Source: Roseospira marina (GTDB lineage Bacteria; Pseudomonadota; Alphaproteobacteria; Rhodospirillales; Rhodospirillaceae). From it: DNA of 64,000 nt. Positions 53,891 to 63,272 of this stretch are shown one piece after another. The position numbers were made by a program, and so were the translations under genes. How positions within the stretch are numbered: the stretch's first letter is position 1; each line of letters begins with the position of its first letter. A model generated the notes under the pieces. That model saw only the letters and a program-made list of their open reading frames with translations. It was not told the DNA's origin and searched no databases. The stretch lies in the NCBI RefSeq assembly GCF_014197855.1, contig NZ_JACIGJ010000016.1, positions 1 through 64,000 on the forward strand, in the 5' to 3' direction.

Positions 53891-54721
53891 TCAACCGCGC
53901 TGGCCGGTCATGGCATCGTCGAGTGAACACCCGTGCCGCAACACGGCATCCGCCGCCGCTGTGGGCGGACCGTCCGGCGTGTGCAGGACCAGCCCCGGCC
54001 ATAGGGTCGCCGGTCCCCGGACCCCCTTGCGCGCCCGCACGATCACGCGGCGGGCCGGGCGGGGTCCACCATCGGAGCCGGGGCCGGGCCAGAGGGGCAG
54101 GATTTCGGCGGCGCCGGCCCGGCCGTGCAAGGCCGCCAGCAGAGCATCGATCCGGTCGGCCCGATGGATGACCACGAAACGCCCTTTCGGCCGCAGGCGG
54201 TCCAGACAGGCGCCCACCCAGTGCTCCAGCGGAACAACGGTGGCATGGGCGCGAGCGCGCCCGGCGTCTGGCGACGGGGTGCCGTCCTCCAGGTACGGCG
54301 GGTTGGTCAAGACCGCGTCGAAGGGGGCGGCCGTCAGGGCGGCGGGCGGGGCGCACAGATCGCCGGTGAGGATCTCCAGCCGGTCGGCCCAGCCGTTCAA
54401 CGCCGCTGACCGTGCCGCCAGCGTCGCCACGGTCGCCTCGATCTCCAGACCGACCACCTGGAGGCCTGCTCTTACATCCGCCCCCGCCCGGGCCAGCAGG
54501 CAAAGCGCGGCGGCTCCGGTGCCGGTGCCGGCATCCAGAACGCGGGCCGTGCGGCCGGGGCCGGTCAGGGGGACGGCGGCGGCGAGCAACACCGGGTCGA
54601 AGGCCACGCGGTACCCCCGCACGGGCTGAAGCAGCCGTACGCGCCCGTCCAGGAGGGCCGTTTCCTCGACGTCCGCGTCTTCTCGCGGGGGGGGCGGGGC
54701 CGACGGCCCGGCCGCCGTCAC
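53891..54721 (-). CDS. N6-adenine tRNA methyltransferase (TrmN6-like)
   Basis: 276 residues. Rossmann-fold SAM-binding motif ARVLDAGTGTGAAALCLLAR near residue 60 and the catalytic DAVLTNPPYLEDGTPSPDAG near 135, whose NPPY is typical of N6-adenine methyltransferases. RPKGRFVVIHRADRIDALLA is the family's later strand. The close relative in gamma-proteobacteria methylates A37 of tRNA-Val. The exact substrate here is inferred. The start overlaps the DUF2007 gene by 4 bases (ATGA). Confidence 0.85.
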   Translation of the reverse strand: MTAAGPSAPPPPREDADVEETALLDGRVRLLQPVRGYRVAFDPVLLAAAVPLTGPGRTARVLDAGTGTGAAALCLLARAGADVRAGLQVVGLEIEATVATLAARSAALNGWADRLEILTGDLCAPPAALTAAPFDAVLTNPPYLEDGTPSPDAGRARAHATVVPLEHWVGACLDRLRPKGRFVVIHRADRIDALLAALHGRAGAAEILPLWPGPGSDGGPRPARRVIVRARKGVRGPATLWPGLVLHTPDGPPTAAADAVLRHGCSLDDAMTGQRG

Positions 54722-54993
54722 GGCGAGGATCCCCCCTGTGGCTCCTGTTGTGCCCTCTCTTGGTCTCCCTCCTGTACGCCGTCTTGTGCGTGACCGAGCA
54801 CCCAGCGGGCGCGTTGCAGCCGATGGGCCGGAACGAGCACCCGTGCCCGGATGGCGCCAATGGCGCCGCCGAGCGCCGCGCTGGTATGCTGGTCGAGTAC
54901 GGTGGCCTCGATCTCCTCCTGCTTCAGGCAGGCCAGCAGCCAGGACAGGAAGACCGGGTCCTCGATGCTGGTCAGTTCCGCCAAATCCTGCAT
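54718..54993 (-). CDS. DUF2007 small protein
   Basis: 91 residues from ATG 54993 (MQDLAELTSIEDPVFLSWLL). The core ACLKQEEIEATVLDQHTSAA and GAIRARVLVPAHRLQRARWV is the ferredoxin-like DUF2007 fold, sometimes called a putative signal-transducing protein. Function is unknown. In alphaproteobacteria it is commonly found between a polyprenyl synthase and this methyltransferase, as here. The tail is Gln/Glu-rich. Confidence 0.85.
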   Translation of the reverse strand: MQDLAELTSIEDPVFLSWLLACLKQEEIEATVLDQHTSAALGGAIGAIRARVLVPAHRLQRARWVLGHAQDGVQEGDQERAQQEPQGGSSP

Positions 54994-55176
54994 GGCCGCG
55001 CGTTCTCCTGGTGGGGTGTGCCGGACACGATGGGCTCCGAACGTCGGGCGGGTCATGGCCCTTGACCCCGATCAGAGCCCGCTCCTATGCTCCGGGCGCT
55101 TGGGCGGAGGCGTCAACCCTGTCGTGCCGGGTCCGCCGTCCGCCGTCTTGTCTGCTCCCTCATCCTGGTCGCCATC

Positions 55177-56232
55177 GTGAACGCCTCGACTCAGCCGAAC
55201 TCCTCCTCCTCCGGCGCTGATTCCAACGCCGGAGCCGATCAAAAGGTCGCCTTTGACGCCCTGATGGACCTCGTTGGCGAGGACCTGAAGCGGGTCAATC
55301 AGGCGATCCTGGATCGGATGCACAGCCCGATCGCCCTGATCCCGCAGTTGGCTGGCCACATCATCGCGGCGGGCGGCAAGCGTCTGCGGCCGCTGCTCAC
55401 CCTGGGGGCGGCGAAGCTGGTCGGGTACGAGGGCGAGCGTCATATCCAACTCGCCGCCTGCATCGAATTCCTGCACACCGCCACGCTGCTGCACGATGAT
55501 GTGGTGGACGAGAGCGACAAGCGGCGCGGCCGCGATACCGCCAACGCGGTGTGGGGCAATAAGCCCAGCGTTCTGGTGGGAGACTTCCTGTTTGCGCGCG
55601 CGTTCGAGCTGATGGTCGAGGACGGCTCGCTGGAGGTCATGGGCATTCTTGCGCGGGCCTCGGCGGTGATTTCGGAAGGCGAGATCCACCAGCTTCTGAC
55701 GGCCAACAACATCGAGACGACGGAAGCGGACTATCTGGAGGTGGTCGGCGCGAAAACCGCCGCCCTGTTCGCCGCCGCCACCCGCATCGGCGGTGTGGCC
55801 GCCGACCGGCCCCGCGAGGAGTTGGATGCGCTGGATGCCTATGGCCGGAATCTCGGCATTGCGTTCCAGATCGCCGACGACTTCCTGGATTATTCGGCGC
55901 GCGAGGCGGATCTGGGCAAGTCCATCGGTGACGACTTCCGCGACGGCAAGCTGACGCTGCCGGTGATCCATGCCATCGCCGCGGCGAACGATGAGGAGCG
56001 GGCGTTCTGGACCCGGGTCCTGGAGGAGCAGGCGTTCAGCGACCCGCACGGCGACGCGGATTTCACCCACGCCATGACCCTGCTGAGCAAGCATGGCTCC
56101 CTGGAGGCGACGGTGCGCCGGGCGCATGACTTCGCCGAGGCCGCGCGGCGCTCGCTCGACATGTTCCCGGATAGCCCGGTGAAGACCGTTCTGACCGAGG
56201 TGGTCGATTTCAGCGTGGCGCGCGCCTACTGA
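55177..56232 (+). CDS. ispB: Long-chain polyprenyl diphosphate synthase (ubiquinone side chain)
   Basis: 351 residues from GTG 55177. The frame is open to 55087. Trans-prenyltransferase motifs: GGKRLRPLLTLGAAKLVGYE, the first Asp-rich motif in LLHDDVVDESDKRRGRDTAN and the second in AFQIADDFLDYSAREADLGK. It builds the C40-C50 chain for ubiquinone from farnesyl diphosphate and isopentenyl diphosphate made by the MEP pathway (dxr above). Product length cannot be read from the sequence. Divergent from DUF2007, convergent with apbC. Confidence 0.92.
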   Translation: MNASTQPNSSSSGADSNAGADQKVAFDALMDLVGEDLKRVNQAILDRMHSPIALIPQLAGHIIAAGGKRLRPLLTLGAAKLVGYEGERHIQLAACIEFLHTATLLHDDVVDESDKRRGRDTANAVWGNKPSVLVGDFLFARAFELMVEDGSLEVMGILARASAVISEGEIHQLLTANNIETTEADYLEVVGAKTAALFAAATRIGGVAADRPREELDALDAYGRNLGIAFQIADDFLDYSAREADLGKSIGDDFRDGKLTLPVIHAIAAANDEERAFWTRVLEEQAFSDPHGDADFTHAMTLLSKHGSLEATVRRAHDFAEAARRSLDMFPDSPVKTVLTEVVDFSVARAY

Positions 56233-56311
56233 GACACGCCATCGTGCACTGAAGACCGGAACCGCCGGGGCCGCGTAGACGGCTCCGGCGGTTGCCGTTT
56301 CGGAGGTCGGC

Positions 56312-57436
56312 TCAGGTGAAGCGGATGGTGGGCGCGGCCGGGTGCGCGGCGTCCGACCCGCCCTCGAGCTGCGCCAGCACCGCGTCCGCGATGGCCAGGT
56401 ACGCCTGGGCGTGCGCGCTGTCGGGTTCCGCCGCCACGATCGGCGTGCCTTCGTCGGCGTTCCGGCGGATGGCGATGTCCAGCGGGATCGCCCCCAGGAA
56501 CGGGCATCCCATTTCGGACGCCGCCGCCTCGGCGCCGCCATGGGCGAACACCTCCTCGCGGTGGCCGCAGTTCGGGCAGACGTAGTAGCTCATGTTCTCG
56601 ACGATGCCGAACACCGGCACGTCGACGCGGCGGAACATGTTCAGCCCCTTCCGGGCGTCCAGCAGTGCGATGTCCTGCGGGGTGGAGACGATCACCGCCC
56701 CCGCCAGCGGCACTCGCTGGCTCATGGTCAGCTGCGTATCCCCGGTGCCGGGCGGCATGTCCACGACCATCACGTCGAGCTCGCCCCACTCTACATCGCG
56801 CAGCATCTGCTCCAGCGCGCCCATGACCATGGGGCCGCGCCAGACGACGGGGTCCTCCTCGTTCATCATGAAGCCGATGGACATGACCTTCAGGCCGGGC
56901 CCGTCCAGCGGCAGGATGCGGTCGTCGGCGACCATCGGGCGCTGACCCGCGAGCCCGAACATGCGCGGCATCGACGGGCCGTAGATGTCGGCGTCGAACA
57001 CGCCCACTCGCTTCCCGCGCGCGACCAGCGCCATGGCCAGATTCGCGGCCGTCGTCGACTTGCCCACCCCGCCTTTGCCGGAGGCCACGGCGATGATGTG
57101 GCGCACGCCGGGTGGGGCGATCGACTGCGCGCGGCCGGCAGTGCCCTGCCGCGGCTGTCCGGAGGCGCCCGGCTGGGCGCCCTGGGCGCGCGGCGCGGTG
57201 AGTACGACGGTGGCGGTCAGGACGCCGGGCATGGCGTGGACGGCTTTTTCGGCGGCCTCGCGCAGGGGCTCCAGCGCCGCGCCCCGCTCCGGTGGGACCT
57301 CCAGGGCGACCGTGACATGCCCCTCCTGGACGGCGAGGCCCTGCACCCATCCAAGGGCGACCGGATCGCGTCCGGATTCGGGGTCCGACAGCCGACTTAG
57401 GGTGGCGATCACGTCGTCCCGGCTGGGGGTTGCCAT
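56312..57436 (-). CDS. apbC: Mrp/ApbC-family iron-sulfur cluster carrier ATPase
   Basis: 374 residues from ATG 57436, with AAGGAG upstream. An N-terminal MIP18/DUF59-like domain (about 1-90: DDVIATLSRLSDPESGRDPV) precedes the deviant Walker A VASGKGGVGKSTTAANLAMA. DADIYGPSMPRMFGLAGQRP, VVDMPPGTGDTQLTMSQRVP and the cluster-binding CPNC in YYVCPNCGHREEVF follow. It binds and transfers [4Fe-4S] clusters to apo-proteins. Divergent from hflK. Confidence 0.95.
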   Translation of the reverse strand: MATPSRDDVIATLSRLSDPESGRDPVALGWVQGLAVQEGHVTVALEVPPERGAALEPLREAAEKAVHAMPGVLTATVVLTAPRAQGAQPGASGQPRQGTAGRAQSIAPPGVRHIIAVASGKGGVGKSTTAANLAMALVARGKRVGVFDADIYGPSMPRMFGLAGQRPMVADDRILPLDGPGLKVMSIGFMMNEEDPVVWRGPMVMGALEQMLRDVEWGELDVMVVDMPPGTGDTQLTMSQRVPLAGAVIVSTPQDIALLDARKGLNMFRRVDVPVFGIVENMSYYVCPNCGHREEVFAHGGAEAAASEMGCPFLGAIPLDIAIRRNADEGTPIVAAEPDSAHAQAYLAIADAVLAQLEGGSDAAHPAAPTIRFT

Positions 57437-57685
57437 GCTTGAAAACTCCTTGTTTCTGTCCGATATCCGGGGGGCGTCGAGGGGCGCCCCCCGCAACCCG
57501 GCCGATTGGATCGGGGCTGGGTGGGGTGCCGTTGCCGCGTCGCTCGTGGTGTCCTATACCAGGGCTCGACTTAAGGGTATCCCGAACGCGGGACCCCGGA
57601 CGGGCGGGGCCCTGGATGAGTGGGCGGCGAGTGGCGTCCGGCTTTTTTTCCTGCCCTGAACTTGGAAGCGGAAGGATATTCGTCA

Positions 57686-58894
57686 ATGGCATGGAATCCG
57701 CAAGGCGGAGGAGGCGGCGGCCCGTGGGGCGGCGGTGGCGGCGGGGGCAATGGGCCCTGGGGGCGCGGAACCGGAGGGGGCCCATCGGGCGGCGGACCGC
57801 GTAACCCACCGCCGGACCTGGAGGAGATGCTGCGCCAGGGGCAGGAGTGGCTGCGACGGAAGCTCCCGAAAAAACTGGGTCCGATGGCAATCGGCCTTCT
57901 GGTCCTCGCCTTGCTGGGCCTTTGGGGGCTCACAGGCGTCTATTCGGTACAGCCGAATCAGCAGGGCGTTGTCATGCGCTTCGGCGAGTACGTCTACTAC
58001 ACCACAGAAGGCCTGCACTGGCATCTGCCGTATCCGATCGAGACCGTGCGCAAGCCGAACGTGACGCGTGAAAACCGACTCGTGATTGGCTTCCGGCAGG
58101 TCGGCACCAACTCGGACGCCCGTCGCGACGTCCCTGAGGAAAGCCTGATGCTGACCGGTGACGAGAACATCGTTGATATCGATTTCTCGGTCGTCTGGGT
58201 CATCAAGGACGCGGGGCAGTATCTGTTCAATCTTAGGGATCCGGAAAGCGCCGTGACCATGGCCGCCGAGAGCGCCATGCGCGAAGTGGTCGGCCAGACG
58301 CCGATCCAGGTGGCGCTGACCGAGGGCCGGCAGGAGATCGAGATTTCCACCAAGGACACGCTCCAGGAGTTGCTGGACGAGTACGAAGCGGGCATCTCGA
58401 TCCGGCGTGTCCAGTTGCTGAAAGCCGATCCGCCGGCCGAGGTGGTGGACGCCTTCAACGATGTGCAGCGCGCCCGCGCCGACCGCGAGCGCTTGCGCAA
58501 CGAGGCCGAGGCCTACCGCAACTCGATCATCCCGCAGGCGCGCGGTCAGGCGGAGCAGCTTCTTCAGGAGGCCGAGGCCTACCGTGAGGAAATCGTGAAC
58601 CGGTCCGAAGGTGACGCCGCCCGGTTCAATTCGATTTATCAGGCCTATACGGCGGCCAAGGACGTGACCACCCAACGCATATATCTGGAGACCATGGAAG
58701 AGGTTCTGGGCAACGTGAACAAGGTCATCCTCGGCACCGAGGGCGGCCCCGGTGTGGTGCCGTATCTGCCCCTGCCCGAGGTTCAGCGCCGTCTGGACGA
58801 GGGATCGGGCTCCACCGACGGGTCCAGCGGTGGCCAGCGGCGGACGTCCGGGTCCGGGCTCGTAATTCGTGACCAGGGGAGGGCCGGCCAGTGA
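57686..58894 (+). CDS. hflK: FtsH protease modulator HflK
   Basis: 402 residues. The Gly-rich, Trp-containing N-terminus (MAWNPQGGGGGGPWGGG) is typical. One membrane segment (about 66-85, PMAIGLLVLALLGLWGLTGV) anchors a periplasmic SPFH/band-7 domain: QPNQQGVVMRFGEYVYYTTE and EESLMLTGDENIVDIDFSVV. The coiled-coil part with AEAYRNSIIPQARGQAEQLL assembles the HflKC cage around FtsH. GGAAGGA precedes the ATG. Its stop overlaps the hflC GTG (GTGA). Confidence 0.95.
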   Translation: MAWNPQGGGGGGPWGGGGGGGNGPWGRGTGGGPSGGGPRNPPPDLEEMLRQGQEWLRRKLPKKLGPMAIGLLVLALLGLWGLTGVYSVQPNQQGVVMRFGEYVYYTTEGLHWHLPYPIETVRKPNVTRENRLVIGFRQVGTNSDARRDVPEESLMLTGDENIVDIDFSVVWVIKDAGQYLFNLRDPESAVTMAAESAMREVVGQTPIQVALTEGRQEIEISTKDTLQELLDEYEAGISIRRVQLLKADPPAEVVDAFNDVQRARADRERLRNEAEAYRNSIIPQARGQAEQLLQEAEAYREEIVNRSEGDAARFNSIYQAYTAAKDVTTQRIYLETMEEVLGNVNKVILGTEGGPGVVPYLPLPEVQRRLDEGSGSTDGSSGGQRRTSGSGLVIRDQGRAGQ

Positions 58895-59790
58895 ACAGGA
58901 TCGTTCTTATCGTTCTGGGTGTCGTCCTCGTCCTCGGCGCCATCAGCCTGTCCAGCGCCCTGTTCATCGTGCGCGAGATTGATCAGGTCATCGTCCTGCA
59001 GTTCGGCCGGCCACAGCGTGTGATCCAAGACCCGGGCCTGCACATCAAAGTCCCGTTCATTCAGAATGTGCAGGTCTATGAACGGCGCGTTCTGGGCTCC
59101 GATCCTCCGGGAGAGGAGGTGATTCTGGCCGACCAGAAGCGTGTGGTCGTGGACACCTACACCCGCTGGCGCATCCATGATCCGGTGCTGTTCTATCAGG
59201 CGGTGAACAGCGAGGTTCAGGCCCAGCAGCGACTGTCGGATATCATCATTTCCGCGCTGCGTCGCGTGCTCGGCAACTACACCCTCACGCAGTTGCTGTC
59301 GGAGCAGCGCACCGAGGTGATGGCGCAGATCCGCGAACAGGTGGATGACGAGGCCAAGGCCCTCGGCATCGCGGTGACCGATGTGCGCATCCGTCGCGCC
59401 GATCTGCCGACCCAGACCAGTCAGGCCATTTACGACCGGATCCGGTCGGAGCGGGATCGCGAGGCCCGCGAGGCTCGCGCCCAGGGCCGCGAGTTGGCGC
59501 AGCAGATCCGCGCCCGTGCCGACCGTGAACGTACGGTCATCGTGGCCGAGGCGGAAAACCGCGCCCAGGCCATCCGGGGTCAGGGCGACGCCGATGCCAT
59601 CCGCATCTACGCGGATGCGTTCGGTCAGGATCCGTCGTTCTTCTCGTTCTACCGATCCATGGAAGCGTATCGCAATTCCCTTGGAGACAGCGGCACCACC
59701 ATGGTGCTGTCGCCGGACAGCGATTTCTTCCGCTACTTCGGGGATATCTCCGGGGGCGCGGGGGCTTCGGCGCCCGCTCCGGCCCGGTAA
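58891..59790 (+). CDS. hflC: FtsH protease modulator HflC
   Basis: 299 residues from GTG 58891. The N-terminal membrane anchor is RIVLIVLGVVLVLGAISLSS, the SPFH domain has VIVLQFGRPQRVIQDPGLHI, VVVDTYTRWRIHDPVLFYQA and LGNYTLTQLLSEQRTEVMAQ, then a coiled coil (RDREAREARAQGRELAQQIR) and the C-terminal SFFSFYRSMEAYRNSL segment. It pairs with HflK to limit FtsH access to membrane substrates. A strong terminator follows 22 bases later. Confidence 0.95.
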   Translation: MNRIVLIVLGVVLVLGAISLSSALFIVREIDQVIVLQFGRPQRVIQDPGLHIKVPFIQNVQVYERRVLGSDPPGEEVILADQKRVVVDTYTRWRIHDPVLFYQAVNSEVQAQQRLSDIIISALRRVLGNYTLTQLLSEQRTEVMAQIREQVDDEAKALGIAVTDVRIRRADLPTQTSQAIYDRIRSERDREAREARAQGRELAQQIRARADRERTVIVAEAENRAQAIRGQGDADAIRIYADAFGQDPSFFSFYRSMEAYRNSLGDSGTTMVLSPDSDFFRYFGDISGGAGASAPAPAR

Positions 59791-59812
59791 ACCCACGGCC
59801 GAGACCAAAAGA

Positions 59813-59846
59813 AACCCCGGTGCGTGTGTACGCGCCGGGGTTTTTT
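59813..59846 (+). terminator. Strong intrinsic terminator after hflC
   Basis: AACCCCGGTGCG (59813-59824) pairs with CGCGCCGGGGTT (59831-59842) around TGTGTA, with one T-G wobble, and runs into six T (59841-59846). The opposite strand ends in TTTCTTTT, so it can also stop the convergent nrdJ transcript. Confidence 0.93.
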
Positions 59847-59886
59847 GTGGGGGCGGGCCGGGGCGGACGGCGCGTGCGTGGCCGAT

Positions 59887-62298
59887 CTATCCGCAGCGGG
59901 AGTAGCCGCAGCTCGTGCAGGTGTCGCACCCTTCCTGTCGGATCAGGGTGGGCTGGGCACATTTGGGGCAGAACCGCATGGCGGCTGGCCGGGCCACGGG
60001 CTCGACGGCTTGGGGACCATGCGACGTCGCCTTGGCGTTGTCTCCGTCCTCGACCACGAAGCCCTCCGGCGCGCCGAGGAACCCGGTCTCGATCATATGC
60101 TGCTCGATCACACCGCCGATGGCGGCCAGCAGCGACGGCACATAGCGGCCGCCCATCCACTGCCCGCCGCGTGGATCGAAGACGGCCTTCAACTCCTCGA
60201 CCACGAACCGGACATCGCCGCCGCGCCGGAACACGGCGGAGATCATCCGCGTCAACGCCACGGTCCAGGCGTAGTGCTCCATGTTCTTGGAGTTGATGAA
60301 CACCTCGAACGGGCGCCGCCGGCCGTCCGCGCCGACCACATCGTTGACGGTGATGTAGATCGCGTGGTCGCTCTCCGGCCAGCGCACCTTGTAGGTCTGG
60401 CCGGGCAGAACCTCGGGCCGGTCGAGCGGTCGGGTCAAATGCACCACGCGCCCGTCGTCTGACGTCCGGCCGGCCGGTGTTCCCACCGGGGTCGCCACCG
60501 GATCCGTCCCCGGGGTGGCCAGCGCTTCGGGTGTCTGTTCGGGCGCGGGCGTGCCATCGTCCGCCGGCGCTTCGGGCGCGGCCGCCGGCGCGGCGACCGA
60601 CAGCACCGCGCCCGTCACAGGGTTGGGGCGGTAGGTTGTGCAGCCCTTGCACCCGCTCTGCCACGCCTGCCAATAGACGTCCTGGAAGGCATCGAAGGGC
60701 AGGTCTTCGGGCACGTTGATGGTCTTGGAGACGGCGCTGTCGATATACTTTTGGACGACCGCCTGCATGACCAGATGGTCGCGCGGGGCGAGGGACTGCG
60801 CGTCGACAAAGGCGTCGGTCAGCGGGGCGTCGTCGCCCTTCCGCGCCCGGTACAGCCGCCAGGCGTAGTCGGACACGGTCTCCTCGCGCCGGCTGCCGTC
60901 GTTCTGGAGCACCGCCCGGGTGTAGGTGAAGCTGAACACCGGCTCCAGCCCCGAGGAGACGTTGTCGGCAAACAGCGAGATCGTCCCGGTCGGGGCGACC
61001 GATGTAATCAGAGCGTTGCGGATACCGTGCTCGGCGATGCCCGCCCGCAGGTCCTCGTCCAGCGCCTGGATGGTCTCGCCCCTCAGATAGGCCTCGCGGT
61101 CGAACAGCGGGAAGGGGCCTTTCTCGCGCGCCAGATCGATGGACGCGGCGTAGGCGGCGCGCCTCAGGGTCGCCATCCAGTGGTCCGTGAGGGCCACCGC
61201 CGCATCGGATCCGTAGCGGGCGCCGCACTGGATCAGCGCATCGGCCAGCCCGGTGATGCCGAGCCCGATGCGGCGCTTCGACGTGGCTTCCTGCTGTTGT
61301 TCGGGCAGGGGATAGCGCGAGACGTCGATCACGTTGTCGAGCATGCGCACCGCCGTGGCGGTCAGCGCGGCCAGGGCCTCGGTGTCCAGGCGGGCGTCGG
61401 GCGTGAACGGGTCCAAGACCAGACGCGCCAGATTCACGGACCCGAGCAGGCAGGTGCCATAGGGCGGCAAGGGCTGCTCGCCGCAGGGGTTCGTGGCCTG
61501 TATGTGCTCGCAGTACCACAAATTGTTCTGTCGGTTGATGCGGTCGATGAAGATCACGCCCGGTTCGGCATGGTCGTAGGTCGCCCGCATGATGCGGTTC
61601 CATAGGTCGCGCGCCCGCACGGTGCGGGCCACCGCGCCGTCGAACACCAGATCCCAGGCGTCATCGGTGTCCACGGCCGCCATGAAGGCATCGGTCACCA
61701 GGACCGAGAGGTTGAAGTTGCGCAGGCGCCCCGGTTCGCGCTTGGCCTCGATGAACGCTTCGATGTCGGGGTGGTCGCAGCGCAGGGTCGCCATCATGGC
61801 GCCGCGCCGTGAGCCGGCGCTCATGATCGTGCGGCACATGGCATCCCACACGTCCATGAACGACAACGGGCCGGAGGCGTCCGCGCCGACCCCGTGAACC
61901 GGGGCGCCTTTGGGGCGGAGCGTGGAGAAGTCGTACCCGATGCCGCCGCCCTGCTGCATGGTCAGGGCCGCTTCCCGCAGGTGAGCGAAGATGCCGTCGA
62001 TGGTGTCGGGCACGGTGCCCATGACAAAGCAGTTGAACAGGGTCACCACCCGGTCGGTGCCGGCCCCGGCCAGGATGCGACCGGCGGGGAGAACCCGGAA
62101 GTCATTGAGGGCCTGCTTGAAGCATTGGGCCCAATAATCCGGGTCTGATTCGACCGCCGCGAGCGCCCGTGCCACCCGCCATCCCGTATCATCAACCGAC
62201 TTGTCCACAGGCTCGCCCGCCGGAGTCTTGAACCGATATTTCATATCCCAGATCTGGTGGGCGATGGGTGCCATCGGCGCCGATGTCACGTCGGTCAC
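59887..62298 (-). CDS. nrdJ: Class II adenosylcobalamin-dependent ribonucleotide reductase
   Basis: 803 residues from GTG 62298, which has GGGAGA upstream. The barrel shows LFNCFVMGTVPDTIDGIFAH (first redox Cys), GGGIGYDFSTLRPKGA, ATNPCGEQPLPPYGTCLLGS (the NPCGE active site) and SVAPTGTISLFADNVSSGLE. After about residue 540 a low-complexity Ala/Pro/Thr linker (residues ~560-605) leads to a TSCPD domain (TYKVRWPESDHAIYITVNDV). The C-terminal Cys-rich tail CPKC, CDTCTSCGYSRCG follows, which shuttles reducing equivalents. It makes dNTPs with or without oxygen but needs B12, complementing nrdD-nrdG. No riboswitch precedes it. Confidence 0.96.
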   Translation of the reverse strand: MTDVTSAPMAPIAHQIWDMKYRFKTPAGEPVDKSVDDTGWRVARALAAVESDPDYWAQCFKQALNDFRVLPAGRILAGAGTDRVVTLFNCFVMGTVPDTIDGIFAHLREAALTMQQGGGIGYDFSTLRPKGAPVHGVGADASGPLSFMDVWDAMCRTIMSAGSRRGAMMATLRCDHPDIEAFIEAKREPGRLRNFNLSVLVTDAFMAAVDTDDAWDLVFDGAVARTVRARDLWNRIMRATYDHAEPGVIFIDRINRQNNLWYCEHIQATNPCGEQPLPPYGTCLLGSVNLARLVLDPFTPDARLDTEALAALTATAVRMLDNVIDVSRYPLPEQQQEATSKRRIGLGITGLADALIQCGARYGSDAAVALTDHWMATLRRAAYAASIDLAREKGPFPLFDREAYLRGETIQALDEDLRAGIAEHGIRNALITSVAPTGTISLFADNVSSGLEPVFSFTYTRAVLQNDGSRREETVSDYAWRLYRARKGDDAPLTDAFVDAQSLAPRDHLVMQAVVQKYIDSAVSKTINVPEDLPFDAFQDVYWQAWQSGCKGCTTYRPNPVTGAVLSVAAPAAAPEAPADDGTPAPEQTPEALATPGTDPVATPVGTPAGRTSDDGRVVHLTRPLDRPEVLPGQTYKVRWPESDHAIYITVNDVVGADGRRRPFEVFINSKNMEHYAWTVALTRMISAVFRRGGDVRFVVEELKAVFDPRGGQWMGGRYVPSLLAAIGGVIEQHMIETGFLGAPEGFVVEDGDNAKATSHGPQAVEPVARPAAMRFCPKCAQPTLIRQEGCDTCTSCGYSRCG

Positions 62299-62381
62299 GG
62301 GGCGGTCTCCCTGTGTTTTGGGGGTGTGGAGCCGTCGACCACCCAGTCCTGGTTTTCGGGCGCACCGATCACGGCCCGACA

Positions 62382-62410
62382 TATGTACGGTCGCCGCGTC
62401 GGCCCGTCAA
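62382..62410 (-). promoter_or_regulatory. Candidate promoter of nrdJ
   Basis: On the minus strand TTGACG (62410-62405), a 17-base spacer and TACATA (62387-62382). This places transcription start about 75 bases before the nrdJ GTG. The rest of 62299-62555 shows no cobalamin aptamer or gene. Confidence 0.5.
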
Positions 62411-62555
62411 CGCACGTTCATGCTACGTTCTGGGTTCCGAGGGGTGTGTATCCGGCGAGGGAGTTCGGCCAGGGGTCGGAGCCTCCGGGCATTTCGGTTT
62501 TCGCCCCCAGAGTTATCCACAGGGCGGGGCCGCCCCGGAATCGCCGCGGTTGTGG

Positions 62556-63272
62556 TCAGGCCGTCGGTGAGGGCAGGGCGGCGCAGGCGCCCTCGACTTG
62601 GGTGCGCAGGGTCGCCAGGAAGGCCTTGCGGTCCAGCCCGGCCGGGACCGGGGGTAGCACGCGGACCGTGATGGTCCCGGGCTCCTTCCAGAATGCCTTG
62701 CGGCCCCAGAGCAGTCCGGAGTTCAGCGCGACCGGCACGACGGGCACGTCGGGAAACCGCGTGTAAAGGGCGGCAACGCCGGGATGGTAGGGCCGGCTTT
62801 CGCCCGGGGAGACCCGGGTTCCCTCCGGGAAAATGACGATCTGGCGGCCCTCGGCCAGGGCGTCGCCGCAGCCCTTCATCATGCCACGCAGCGCCTGGGC
62901 GCCGGCCGAACGGTCGATGCCGACCATGCCCGCGACCTGCATGTACCAGCCCACCAGGGGAATCCGGAACAGCTCGCGCTTCAGGACATAGACCGGGTCG
63001 TCCAGCAGGCTGTGGAACAGAAAGGTGTCATAGGCGCTTTGATGCTTGGCGGCGACGATAAGGGGACCCTTCGGGAGGTTCTCCAGGCCCTCGATCCGGC
63101 AGCGCACGCCCGCGATACGCTGGGCCATGGCGCGCAGGCCGGCCAGCCAGAAGCGGCACCCGCGCTGGATCGGCCGGCGCGGCCCCGCCAGAAGGGGCAG
63201 GTAGAGAATCCCCAGGATCAGCGTCCAGGTGACATAGAAGATGTTGAACACGAGCGAGCGCATGACGGTCAT
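62556..63272 (-). CDS. plsC: 1-acylglycerol-3-phosphate acyltransferase
   Basis: 238 residues. An N-terminal hydrophobic anchor (SLVFNIFYVTWTLILGILYL), the catalytic HxxxxD motif in AAKHQSAYDTFLFHSLL near residue 78, IDRSAGAQALRGMMKG, the FPEGTR motif in IVIFPEGTRVSPGES, and VPVVPVALNSGLLWG. It makes phosphatidate, the substrate of CdsA above. The ATG at 63272 overlaps the upstream DUF218 gene by 4 bases; an internal ATG is three codons in. Confidence 0.93.
   Translation of the reverse strand: MTVMRSLVFNIFYVTWTLILGILYLPLLAGPRRPIQRGCRFWLAGLRAMAQRIAGVRCRIEGLENLPKGPLIVAAKHQSAYDTFLFHSLLDDPVYVLKRELFRIPLVGWYMQVAGMVGIDRSAGAQALRGMMKGCGDALAEGRQIVIFPEGTRVSPGESRPYHPGVAALYTRFPDVPVVPVALNSGLLWGRKAFWKEPGTITVRVLPPVPAGLDRKAFLATLRTQVEGACAALPSPTA

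Noticed and set aside
62379-62386. ACATATGT upstream of nrdJ as an NrdR box
   Set aside because: No partner box lies about 31 bases away, and the sequence overlaps the candidate -10 region of the promoter.
59887-62555. Cobalamin riboswitch in front of nrdJ
   Set aside because: None of the aptamer core sequences (GCAACTGT, GCCACT, AGGAGACCTGCC) occurs between the nrdJ start and plsC.
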